A DNA stretch of 64,000 bases. Origin: JBNPEO01 sp050490315. GTDB lineage: Bacteria; Actinomycetota; Actinomycetes; Actinomycetales; Micrococcaceae. Made by a program: the position numbers and the translations under genes. The stretch covers positions 186,001-250,000 of the forward strand of contig NZ_JBNPEO010000002.1 of NCBI RefSeq assembly GCF_050490315.1, in the 5' to 3' direction. This document shows, one piece after another, positions 17,756 to 26,001 of this stretch; the first letter of the stretch is position 1, and the number at the start of each line of letters is the position of its first letter. The notes under the pieces were generated by a model. It was not told the DNA's origin and did no database searches. It saw only the letters and a program-made list of their open reading frames with translations.

Positions 17756-18227
17756 AGTGGCAATACTCCTGCCCCGGTAGCCGCCCCACAGCCAGCGCCC
17801 CATAGGGCCAATAATTGTCAAAACCCGCAGGCGTTAACAGAAGTCAGTGGTTTGTCTTTGGGTTCGCACCATCATCTGGGTGCGGCAAGTCCCTAAGACC
17901 GTCAATCGCATCACAACCCGCCATGTCACGTGTAGCAAACTTGCCACGTGCTATAGCCAGGTGCCGCCTGATGGCTATCAGGTCCGTTGCTAAATCCGGA
18001 GGATTCGTGTGCGGACCGATTCTTCATCAGCAGTCTTCTTGACGTATTGCCGGACTGGAGACCGAGTGTGGATCGGTAACCAGACAAGCACATTCTCTCA
18101 CAAGCCGAACGCTTCAGCGCGTCACGGCACGGTAGCCGGTGCCCTAGCCCAGAACACTATTCAGGGAAGTGCCCATCTACGGGCGCTACAATCACCGAAG
18201 GTAATCCCAACGAAGGACGAATAACCC
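17756..18227. promoter_or_regulatory. Divergent rne / VKOR intergenic region
   Basis: A 472-bp spacer (406 bp from the alternative rne start) without a convincing gene. It must hold both divergent promoters. Near 17922-17950 two CACGTG palindromes lie 18 bp apart, next to an inverted repeat ATAGCCA (17953-17959) / TGGCTAT (17972-17978) with 12 bp between. TACAAT at 18187-18192 is a plausible -10 for the VKOR gene. The structures could belong to the rne 5' untranslated region, where RNase E autoregulation is known in E. coli; here it is inference. Confidence 0.4.
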
Positions 18228-18845
18228 ATGCCCTCCCCAGCACCACAAACCATTCCCACCATGACTCGAGACAAACCGTTTGCTTGGCTTCTCCTGATCA
18301 CCGGAATCGTCGGATGGATCGCCTCGGGCTGGTTGGTCTTGGAGAAGCTCGAAGTACTCAAAGACCCTAACCACATCACAGCGTGCGACGTTAGCCCTTG
18401 GGTTTCCTGCGGCCAGGTGATGAAGACGTGGCAGAGCTCATTGTTCGGCTTCCCCAACATGTTTATTGGGATTGTGGCTTTTGCCATCATCATCACCACC
18501 GCCATGGGGATTCTGGCCGGAGCCAAGTTTGCGCGTTGGTACTGGCTTGGTCTTCAAGCTGGCGTAACGCTTGGATTCATCTTTGTTTGCTGGCTCTTTA
18601 GCCAAGCGCTCTACGCAATTGGAATTCTCTGCCCGTTCTGCATGGTGGTCTGGGCCATGATGATCCCCATGTTTATTTGGGTGACCACCCGGAACCTGAT
18701 ACACGGCGTGATCCCCGCACCTGCCGCGCTGACCAAGTTCCTCGGCGAATGGGGCTGGGCCGTTGTGGTACTGCTGTACGTCGGTGTTATTGCCGCTGTG
18801 TTCTTCCGATTCATCGCCGTCTTCATCGGCACCTCCGGCTACTGA
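18228..18845 (+). CDS. Vitamin K epoxide reductase (VKOR) family membrane protein
   Basis: 205 residues with four to five transmembrane helices. Bacterial VKOR re-oxidises DsbA-like partners and passes electrons to menaquinone, driving disulfide formation outside the cytoplasm. The redox cysteines are visible: C53/C61 in the loop (ACDVSPWVSCG) and the CPFC centre at 135-138, with the conserved loop Ser/Trp region between. There is no fused thioredoxin domain, so a separate partner is needed. The start ATG follows AAGGA by 10 bp. The gene faces away from rne and ends in a shared terminator with ndk. Confidence 0.93.
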   Translation: MPSPAPQTIPTMTRDKPFAWLLLITGIVGWIASGWLVLEKLEVLKDPNHITACDVSPWVSCGQVMKTWQSSLFGFPNMFIGIVAFAIIITTAMGILAGAKFARWYWLGLQAGVTLGFIFVCWLFSQALYAIGILCPFCMVVWAMMIPMFIWVTTRNLIHGVIPAPAALTKFLGEWGWAVVVLLYVGVIAAVFFRFIAVFIGTSGY

Positions 18846-18864
18846 GCCAAGAACTTCATAAACA

Positions 18865-18903
18865 AAAAAGCTGTGGCCGGGGACAACCCGGCCACAGCTT
18901 TTT
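18865..18903. terminator. Bidirectional terminator, VKOR gene / ndk
   Basis: A perfect 17-bp stem (AAAAAGCTGTGGCCGGG and its complement) with a 5-nt loop between two convergent genes. The arms begin in A5 and end in T5, so it should work on both strands. Confidence 0.93.
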
Positions 18904-18914
18904 AGTGGAAAGTT

Positions 18915-19331
18915 TTAGGAGAACCAGATGCCGATCTCGCGCTCGGCTGACTCTACTGAGTCCGAGCCGTGAACCAAGTTCTGCTGGACCTTCAGGCCCC
19001 AGTCGCGGCCAAAGTCACCACGAATGGTGCCCGGCGCTGCTGTGGTTGGATCAGTGGTTCCCGCCAAGGAGCGGAAGCCTTCAATAACGCGGTGGCCTTC
19101 AAAGATCGCTGCCACTACCGGGCCGCTGAGCATAAATTCAACAAGCGGCTCGTAGAACGGCTTGCCTACATGCTCCTCGTAATGCTGCTCCAACAATTCG
19201 CGGCTCGCGTTGACCTTCTTGAGCTCCACAAGGGTGTAACCCTTGGCCTCGATGCGGGCCAGGATGGCGCCGCTCAGGTTGCGTGCCACACCGTCGGGCT
19301 TGACGAGTACTAGTGTGCGTTCAATGCTCAC
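18915..19331 (-). CDS. ndk: Nucleoside diphosphate kinase
   Basis: 138 residues from a GTG at 19331 with GGAG 6 bp upstream. Ndk balances NTP and dNTP pools by phosphotransfer through a histidine. TLVLVKPDGVARNL, the active-site stretch NLVHGSDS containing the phosphorylated His, and GDFGRDWGLKVQQN are all present. The length is normal. It follows the DUF4233 gene by 64 bp, in the usual actinobacterial order folC - DUF4233 - ndk. Confidence 0.97.
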   Translation of the reverse strand: MSIERTLVLVKPDGVARNLSGAILARIEAKGYTLVELKKVNASRELLEQHYEEHVGKPFYEPLVEFMLSGPVVAAIFEGHRVIEGFRSLAGTTDPTTAAPGTIRGDFGRDWGLKVQQNLVHGSDSVESAEREIGIWFS

Positions 19332-19395
19332 AATCGCTCCAAAAGTTGGGTTTGGGATATCAACAAAAGCTTACGTGCTTTCAGCCACTTCTTGC

Positions 19396-19854
19396 TTAGC
19401 TGGCTGCGGTTCCGCCGGGTGCTACGTCGCGATGTTCGGCATCCCACGCGGCCTGCTCACGCTCGCGTTGGGCGTTCTCAGTGTCAATCCGGATGCCCGT
19501 CCGAATGCCGTACCACCAGGCCACAGCAAACAGAACACCCACCACAAACATCATTGGCTCAACAAAGCCGGTGAGAATCAACACCACTTGAAGCAGCCAC
19601 CCCAGCGCAACGCCCCAGGGCTTACTCAAGAAAGCACAAGCCACCACCATAATCACGGCCACAGCAATACCAACCGTGAGGATCAAAGCGGGGTTGAGTT
19701 CATTGCGCTTGAGACCAAACACCACAAGCGTGGCAAAGAACGCCACAAACGCCTCAAGCAACAACACGGTAGAGGCAAACATCACTTTGGTGGAACGCCG
19801 TTTTTTAGGCATTCCGGGGCGCCACTCGCGCTGAGCCTTGGTCAACTTAGCCAT
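19396..19854 (-). CDS. DUF4233 domain-containing membrane protein
   Basis: 152 residues with four predicted transmembrane helices (VMFASTVLLLEAFVAFFATLVVFG, ALILTVGIAVAVIMVVAC, GVALGWLLQVVLILTGFV, MFVVGVLFAVAWWYG). The N-terminus is basic and the C-terminus charged. DUF4233 proteins lie next to folC and ndk in most actinobacteria and have no known function. The start is 3 bp after the folC stop, so the two are cotranslated. Confidence 0.88.
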   Translation of the reverse strand: MAKLTKAQREWRPGMPKKRRSTKVMFASTVLLLEAFVAFFATLVVFGLKRNELNPALILTVGIAVAVIMVVACAFLSKPWGVALGWLLQVVLILTGFVEPMMFVVGVLFAVAWWYGIRTGIRIDTENAQREREQAAWDAEHRDVAPGGTAAS

Positions 19855-19857
19855 AAC

Positions 19858-21219
19858 CTACTCCCCTGCCTTGGCGAGGAGCATCCTAGCCTCAGCAACT
19901 AGCGTGATTGAACCGGTGACCAACACACCGCCAGCCAAATCCTCATTGGATTCAGAGCGTTCAACAGCCCACTCAATAGCATCGTCCAAAGACTCAGCAA
20001 TCTTGACGTTCTCTTCACCAAAGCCAAGGTCAATTGCCAATTCAGCGAGTTCCCCGGCCGGAATCGCACGCGGTGAGGTGGACTGTGTAAAGCAGATCTC
20101 GCCCAATAGCTCGCCCAAAGACTCACGCAATTGCTTGAGGATTTCCTCGGCATCCTTCTCGCGCAGAACACCCAAAACCACCACTAGCTTGCTGAAGCTA
20201 AAGGCCTCCGTGATGGCCTCTGCACTAACTCGAATTCCTTCAGGGTTATGGGCAGCATCCACGATGATGGTTGGAGCTGTGCGAACAACTTCTAGACGCC
20301 CTGGAGAAGTGACGTTTGCAAAGGTTTCCGCCACAATCTCAGCATCCAGTTCACGCTCTCCGGCACCAAAAAACGCTTCAAGGGCGGCAACGGCCACCGC
20401 AGCATTTTGCGCTTGGTGCGCACCATGGAGTGGCAGAAGAATGTCTTGGTAGCGGCCAGCGAGGCCTTGGATGGAGAGCACCTGACCACCAACGGCGATC
20501 TGGCGGGACTCCACCCCAAACTCAACACCTTCAAAGCGGAACGGGACGTCCACTTCCCGCGCTTTTTCCAAAAGCACTTGGGCTGCTTCAACGTCTTGAA
20601 CGGCGCTAACCAAAAAACCACCAGGCTTGATGATGCCAGCCTTCTCAAGGGCAATGTCCTGCGTAGTGTCGCCCAAAAGATCGGTGTGATCCAAGGAAAT
20701 TGGTGTGATCACCGAGACTTGGCCATCACCAACGTTAGTAGCGTCGGTGATGCCGCCAAGACCCACCTCAATAACGGCCACATCAACCGGCTGATCGGCG
20801 AAGATAGCGAAGCCCAGAATGGTAACGCATTCAAAGTAGGTGAGTTTCGGCTCGCCCTTGCCATCCAATTCGGCATCAACAATGTCCAAATAGGGGTGAA
20901 TCTCATCCCAAATTCGCACAAAGGTTTCATCGGCTACCGGCTCGCCATCAATCGAAATGCGCTCCGTCACTTTGGCCAGGTGCGGACTCGTGTACCGTCC
21001 AGTACTCAAGCCATGCGCACGCAAGCCGGATTCGATCATGCGGGCCGTAGAGGTCTTTCCATTGGTGCCCGTGACGTGGATGATCGGGAATGCCTTGTTA
21101 GGCTCACCCAAAACCTCCATGGCCCGGAACAACGGAGCCAAACGCGGCTCCATTTTGTTCTCCGGGGCACGGCTCAACAGTTCTGCGTAGACACTCTCTA
21201 CTGAGAATTCGTCGCTCAT
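19858..21219 (-). CDS. folC: Folylpolyglutamate synthase / dihydrofolate synthase
   Basis: 453 residues of the Mur ligase family. FolC joins glutamate to dihydropteroate and extends folate polyglutamate tails. The ATP loop IHVTGTNGKTSTARM, the omega loop TSPHLAKVTERISI, and VDAAHNPEG are visible. Its ATG overlaps the ileS stop in an ATGA arrangement (21216-21219), so the two are translationally coupled. It is therefore probably influenced by the ileS T-box only through transcript stability. Confidence 0.96.
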   Translation of the reverse strand: MSDEFSVESVYAELLSRAPENKMEPRLAPLFRAMEVLGEPNKAFPIIHVTGTNGKTSTARMIESGLRAHGLSTGRYTSPHLAKVTERISIDGEPVADETFVRIWDEIHPYLDIVDAELDGKGEPKLTYFECVTILGFAIFADQPVDVAVIEVGLGGITDATNVGDGQVSVITPISLDHTDLLGDTTQDIALEKAGIIKPGGFLVSAVQDVEAAQVLLEKAREVDVPFRFEGVEFGVESRQIAVGGQVLSIQGLAGRYQDILLPLHGAHQAQNAAVAVAALEAFFGAGERELDAEIVAETFANVTSPGRLEVVRTAPTIIVDAAHNPEGIRVSAEAITEAFSFSKLVVVLGVLREKDAEEILKQLRESLGELLGEICFTQSTSPRAIPAGELAELAIDLGFGEENVKIAESLDDAIEWAVERSESNEDLAGGVLVTGSITLVAEARMLLAKAGE

Positions 21220-24200
21220 ACCTTTACCTTCTCCACTACAACGTGCGCGTCACTTGCATCAGAGCTGTTGGAAGAATCCGCAACAACCAGCTCCCACTCC
21301 TCGGTGAGAGTCTCAACCTTGACCAACTCAGCGTTAGATTCAAGCGCTGCGATAACTGCTGCAGCGGCTGTCACAGTGGTGCGGATCCTGTCGCTGACGT
21401 TGAGGTCAGCATCCTTACGGGCCTGTTGGATTGTGCGAACCATGTCACGAGCAAGTCCCTCAGCTTCGAGCTCCGGGGTCAGCTCGGTGTTCAGCACCAC
21501 GAAGCCACCACCGGGCAGTACTGCAACTGCTTTGCCCGAACCCTCACCAGCGCCGGCCACCACCGTTTCTAGCGTGTACTCCTGCGGTTCAAGTTCCAAA
21601 CCACCCGAGGTAACAACACCGGCGTCGGACACTGACCAGTCCCCCGACTTGGAACCCTTGATGGCGAGCTGAACGTTTTTGCCCAAACGCGGGCCCGCGG
21701 CCCGTGCGTTCACCACCAGTTTCTGCTCGATCCCAAACTCTTCAGGGGAGGCAGTCTCCGCGTCCAGAAGCTTGACCGAACGGATATTCAACTCTTCCCC
21801 GACGACGGAGGCAAAGTCGCCCAGTGATGCAGCGTTGGGTGCCACCACAGTGAGTTCCTGGAGCGGCAAACGAACGCGCAACTTCGCGGCTTTTCGCAAG
21901 CTCGAACCAACCGAACAGATCTGCTGGATGCGGTCCATAGCCTGGACCAAGTCAGGCTTGGCCGGGAACAAATCAACGTTGGGCCAGTCCGTGAGGTGAA
22001 CCGAACGGCCACCGGTGAGTCCACGCCAGATCTCCTCAGTCACCAGCGGCAACAGCGGGCCAGCAACACGGCACACGGCTTCCAGGGCCGTGTACAAAGC
22101 GTCAAAGGCGTCAGTGCTCTCGTCAAAGAACCGCTGGCGGCTACGGCGCACATACCAGTTGGTCAGCATGTCCAAGTAGCTGCGCAGGGCATCACACGCC
22201 CCTGAAATGTCGTAGCTGTCCAGAGCCTCGGTGACATCGCGGACTAGGTCCCCGGTGTTGGCCAACAGGTACTGATCCATCGTGTCTTGGTAGCCGTCGT
22301 AGCGCAGCGTAGCCTCGTAGCCAGCGCCACCATTGGCAGCGTTGGTGTACAGGGTAAAGAAGCTGTACACGTTCCACAGCGGCAAGATCACTTGACGAAC
22401 ACCGTCGCGGATACCCTGTTCGGTCACTACCAAGTTGCCGCCACGCAGGATGGGGCTGGACATCAAGAACCAACGCATGGCGTCTGAACCGTCACGGTCC
22501 AGAACCTCTGAAACGTCAGGGTAATTCCGCAAAGACTTGGACATCTTCTGACCGTCGGAACCCAGCACAATGCCGTGGCTGATGACATTGCGGAAAGCTG
22601 GACGGTCAAAGAGCGCAGTGGAGAGGATGTGCAGCATGTAGAACCAGCCGCGAGTCTGTCCGATGTACTCCACAATGAAGTCAGCCGGGTTGTGAGAATC
22701 AAACCAATCTTGGTTCTCAAAGGGATAGTGCACTTGGCCGTACGGCATGGATCCGGAATCAAACCACACGTCCAGTACGTCCTCAACACGACGCATCACG
22801 GACTGACCTTCTTCTGGCGTGCGCGGGTCATCCGGGTTGGGGCGAGTCAGCTCGTCGATGAAGGGACGGTGCAGATCGGGCTGGCCCTGGTGGTTGAGCG
22901 GGATCCGGCCAAAGTCAGCTTCGATCTCAGCCAAAGAGCCGTACACATCGGTGCGCGGGTACTCCGGATCAGAGGACTGCCACACGGGGATGGGGCTGCC
23001 CCAGAAACGGTTACGGCTGATTGACCAGTCGCGGGCGTTGGCCAACCATTTGCCGAACTGGCCGTCCTTGACGTTATCCGGGATCCAGTTGATCTCCTGG
23101 TTGAGCTCCACCATACGGTCCTTGAAAGCCGTGACGGAGACGTACCACGAGGACACCGCGCGGTAGATCAGGGGGTTACGGCAACGCCAGCAGTGCGGGT
23201 AGGAGTGCTCGTAGCTGGCCTGGCGTACCAAACGGCCTTCAGCGCGCAGCAAAGCGGTGATGGGTTTGTTGGCCTCGAAGACCTGCAAGCCCACAATCTC
23301 GGCAAGCGGGCCGTTAGCAAAAAGTGGCAAGAACTTTGCGCCCTCATCTACCGAGAGCACCACCGGAATGCCAGCCTCTTCACAGACCTTCTGGTCATCT
23401 TCACCATAGGCAGGAGCCTGGTGAACAATACCCGTACCGTCGGTGGTGGTGACGTAGTCAGCCACGAGGATCCGCCAAGCGTTCTCGGTGCCGTACTTCT
23501 CGGTGTCCGCGAAGTCGTTCCACAGTGGTTCATAACTGATTCCGGCGAGGTCTGCACCACGGTGAGTTGCCGTCACGGCGGCAGTCGCGGCAGCGCCGTC
23601 GTCGTACCCCAAATCCTTGGCGTAAGCGCCCAGCAAGTCAGCGGCGATCAGGAACTTAGCGTCAGCTGCAACAGCGGAGGCCTTAACACCGTTGGGGCCG
23701 GCCGGCACCACTACGTAATTAACCTCAGGCCCGACGGCGAGGGCCAGGTTGGTAGGCAAGGTCCAGGGTGTGGTGGTCCAGGCCAAGGCGAGAACCCCTG
23801 CGAGCTCTTGGGAGAGCGCCGAACTACCAGCCTTGAGCGGGAAAATCACTGTGACTGTCTGGTCCTGACGGTCCTTGTAGACGTCGTCATCCATCCGCAG
23901 CTCGTGGTTGGACAGCGGTGTCTCGTCCTTCCAGCAGTACGGAAGGACGCGGTACCCGTTATACGTCAGTCCCTTTTCGTGGAGCTGTTTAAATGCCCAC
24001 AACACGGACTCCATGTACTCAACATTGAGTGTTTTGTAGTCGTTTTCGAAGTCAACCCAGCGGGCCTGGCGGGTGACGTAGTTCTTCCATTCATCCGCGT
24101 ACTTCATCACTGAGGAACGGCAAGCATCGTTGAACTTGTCGATGCCCATGGCCACGATCTGGGTTTTGTCAGTCATACCCAGTTGCTTCATGGCTTCGAG

Positions 24201-24536
24201 CTCAGCAGGCAAACCGTGGGTGTCCCAGCCGAAGCGTCGCTCCACCCGGCGGCCTCGCTGAGTCTGGTAGCGGCCCACGAGGTCTTTGGCGTAACCGGTC
24301 AAAAGGTGACCGTAGTGAGGCAGGCCGTTGGCGAAGGGCGGGCCGTCATAGAACACAAACTCGTTGGTTCCAGGAGCTTCCCCGTCCAGTTGTGCAGGGC
24401 GCTGATCGATACTCGCTTGGAAGGTGCCGTCTTGGTCCCAGTACTTGAGGATCCGCTCTTCGATGTGCGGGAACTTCACTGAGGTGGACACGCCTGAAGC
24501 GTCGGGGGAAGTGGTGGCCTTGGGATACTTTGGCAT
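21216..24536 (-). CDS. ileS: Isoleucyl-tRNA synthetase
   Basis: 1106 residues from the ATG at 24536, which sits 8 bp after AGGA; the reading frame stays open 14 codons further up. The class I motifs are PPFANGLPHYGHL (HIGH) and DGQKMSKSLRNYP (KMSKS), with a CP1 editing domain between and an anticodon-binding domain after. The long form and the arrangement match the eukaryote-like IleRS of actinobacteria. Expression is controlled by the T-box leader just upstream. Confidence 0.97.
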   Translation of the reverse strand: MPKYPKATTSPDASGVSTSVKFPHIEERILKYWDQDGTFQASIDQRPAQLDGEAPGTNEFVFYDGPPFANGLPHYGHLLTGYAKDLVGRYQTQRGRRVERRFGWDTHGLPAELEAMKQLGMTDKTQIVAMGIDKFNDACRSSVMKYADEWKNYVTRQARWVDFENDYKTLNVEYMESVLWAFKQLHEKGLTYNGYRVLPYCWKDETPLSNHELRMDDDVYKDRQDQTVTVIFPLKAGSSALSQELAGVLALAWTTTPWTLPTNLALAVGPEVNYVVVPAGPNGVKASAVAADAKFLIAADLLGAYAKDLGYDDGAAATAAVTATHRGADLAGISYEPLWNDFADTEKYGTENAWRILVADYVTTTDGTGIVHQAPAYGEDDQKVCEEAGIPVVLSVDEGAKFLPLFANGPLAEIVGLQVFEANKPITALLRAEGRLVRQASYEHSYPHCWRCRNPLIYRAVSSWYVSVTAFKDRMVELNQEINWIPDNVKDGQFGKWLANARDWSISRNRFWGSPIPVWQSSDPEYPRTDVYGSLAEIEADFGRIPLNHQGQPDLHRPFIDELTRPNPDDPRTPEEGQSVMRRVEDVLDVWFDSGSMPYGQVHYPFENQDWFDSHNPADFIVEYIGQTRGWFYMLHILSTALFDRPAFRNVISHGIVLGSDGQKMSKSLRNYPDVSEVLDRDGSDAMRWFLMSSPILRGGNLVVTEQGIRDGVRQVILPLWNVYSFFTLYTNAANGGAGYEATLRYDGYQDTMDQYLLANTGDLVRDVTEALDSYDISGACDALRSYLDMLTNWYVRRSRQRFFDESTDAFDALYTALEAVCRVAGPLLPLVTEEIWRGLTGGRSVHLTDWPNVDLFPAKPDLVQAMDRIQQICSVGSSLRKAAKLRVRLPLQELTVVAPNAASLGDFASVVGEELNIRSVKLLDAETASPEEFGIEQKLVVNARAAGPRLGKNVQLAIKGSKSGDWSVSDAGVVTSGGLELEPQEYTLETVVAGAGEGSGKAVAVLPGGGFVVLNTELTPELEAEGLARDMVRTIQQARKDADLNVSDRIRTTVTAAAAVIAALESNAELVKVETLTEEWELVVADSSNSSDASDAHVVVEKVKV

Positions 24537-24539
24537 CTC

Positions 24540-24800
24540 TAACATCCTGGTATGAGCAACGTGACTGACAGGATGCAAGGACGAATTTGTTTCTCAGCAC
24601 TTGGCCAAAAAACAGAACCGCGGTACCACCTCGCTTACCAAACGTGCGCCCCGGGGGAAGCGCGTTTGGCCGCTCATTATCTGCTGTAACGGGCTTACCC
24701 GTCCGGTTCTACTGACATCCACGCATAAAAGATGTTCTGGTGTGGTTGTGTTCTTCCGGAAGCTCACCGGTGATGGCCGGGTCAATGCATGTATTACTAG
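24540..24800 (-). promoter_or_regulatory. ileS T-box riboswitch (translational type)
   Basis: On the minus strand the leader holds the conserved T-box AGGTGGTACCGCGG (24619-24632). Upstream lies a compact stem-loop with the isoleucine specifier ATC inside GGCCATCACCGG (about 24769-24780) followed by CTTCCGGAAGAAC. Just before the start codon, CATCCTG (24569-24575) can pair with CAGGATG (24543-24549), which contains the ribosome site. With no T-run terminator, this fits a translational switch: uncharged tRNA-Ile frees the SD. TAGACT at 24799-24804 may be the -10. Stem I looks short, as in actinobacterial ultrashort forms. Confidence 0.88.
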
Positions 24801-24812
24801 TCTAACAGCTAG

Positions 24813-25571
24813 CTAGGATTTGCGGATCACCTTGTGATTGGCGGCTTGTGCCACCGGCCGGATGGTGATCAGATCCAAGTTGACGTGGTGCGGCAAAGAC
24901 ACAGCGTGCTCAATAACTTCGGCAACGTCGTCCGCGGTCAGTGGCTTATCCACGCCGGCGTAGACTTTCGCGGCAGCACCGGCGTCACCCAAGCGGTTGA
25001 GCGAAAATTCCTCGGTCTGCACCATACCTGGCGCAACTTCAATCACGCGCACGTTGTGCTCGGCTTCTTCGAGGCGCAGCGCACCGGTCATGGCGTGCTC
25101 AGCGAATTTGGCGGCGTTGTATCCGCCGCCACCCTCATAGGCTGACTGCGCCGCAGTTGAGGTGAGGTTCAAAACGGTGCCCTCGCCGTTTTCACGCAGC
25201 ATCGGCAAAAACGCACGTGTGAGCTTCATGGTGCCCACCACGTTGACTTGGAACATCCATTCCCAGTCTTCCGTTTTCGCGTTGGCAACACTGTCAACGC
25301 CGCGGGCACCGCCGGCGATGTTGACCAAAGTATCAATTCCTCCCGCTTCGGTGACCTGTGCCAGCAAAGCTGCAATTCCGGCGTCGTCAGTAATGTCCAG
25401 ACTTACGGGAACGGCGCCGGTTTCAGTGGCCAGCGAAGCGAGACGTTCTGCGCGGCGCGCTACAGCGAAAACGCGCCATCCGGCAGCGGTGAGACGGCGG
25501 ACTGTGGCCTCACCAATTCCCGTGCTTGCACCGGTTACTACTGCCGCTCTACCGCTTGCTGCCAAAGTCAT
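24813..25571 (-). CDS. Short-chain dehydrogenase/reductase
   Basis: 252 residues of classical SDR type. The cofactor loop VVTGASTGIGEA, the VARR segment after beta-2 suggesting NADP preference, NIAGG in place of NNAG, and the catalytic Ser-Tyr-Lys (LTSTAAQSAYEGGGGYNAAK) are seen. It resembles YdfG-like 3-hydroxy acid dehydrogenases, but the substrate is not determined. Its ATG overlaps the DUF488 stop by 4 bp (25568-25571). Confidence 0.88.
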   Translation of the reverse strand: MTLAASGRAAVVTGASTGIGEATVRRLTAAGWRVFAVARRAERLASLATETGAVPVSLDITDDAGIAALLAQVTEAGGIDTLVNIAGGARGVDSVANAKTEDWEWMFQVNVVGTMKLTRAFLPMLRENGEGTVLNLTSTAAQSAYEGGGGYNAAKFAEHAMTGALRLEEAEHNVRVIEVAPGMVQTEEFSLNRLGDAGAAAKVYAGVDKPLTADDVAEVIEHAVSLPHHVNLDLITIRPVAQAANHKVIRKS

Positions 25572-25951
25572 GATGCAAGCCTAGCGCGCAAGAATTCACT
25601 CAAAACAATTGCATGGTTCACGTCTGGATTTTTTGCCCCATATAACAACGTCACGTGCTCACCGTTGCGGACATGCGCCAGGAGAAGGTCGACGGCGGCA
25701 CTCTGCTCCGGAGCTTGACTCAACTCGTGCAAGTACTGGCTTTTGAAATCAGCGAAGCGATCCTGCATGTGAGCGAATTCCTTGCGTAGCAGTGGTGACG
25801 GCGCAATCTCCTTGAGCCAGAGATCGAGTTTGGCGCGTTCCTTACTCACGCCGCGGGGCCAAAGCCTGTCTACCAAAACCCGCGTTCCATCCTCATCCGC
25901 GGCGGGCTCGTAGACACGCTTAACCACCAGTTCTTGGCCCAAGTCACTCAT
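25568..25951 (-). CDS. DUF488 family protein
   Basis: 127 residues of the short DUF488 (YeaO-like) type. The diagnostic stretch is RVLVDRLWPRGVSKERAKLDLWLKEIAPS, followed by FADFKSQYLHEL. Later VTLLYGAKNPDVNHA replaces the more usual VTLLYAAKD. Function unknown; often seen with redox or stress genes. Coupled to the SDR by an ATGA overlap, so the pair may act together. Confidence 0.88.
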   Translation of the reverse strand: MSDLGQELVVKRVYEPAADEDGTRVLVDRLWPRGVSKERAKLDLWLKEIAPSPLLRKEFAHMQDRFADFKSQYLHELSQAPEQSAAVDLLLAHVRNGEHVTLLYGAKNPDVNHAIVLSEFLRARLAS

Positions 25952-26001
25952 GTTCGGATGCTACTGCAAATGGCGGCTACAGAACATGAAAGAATTGACC
26001 C

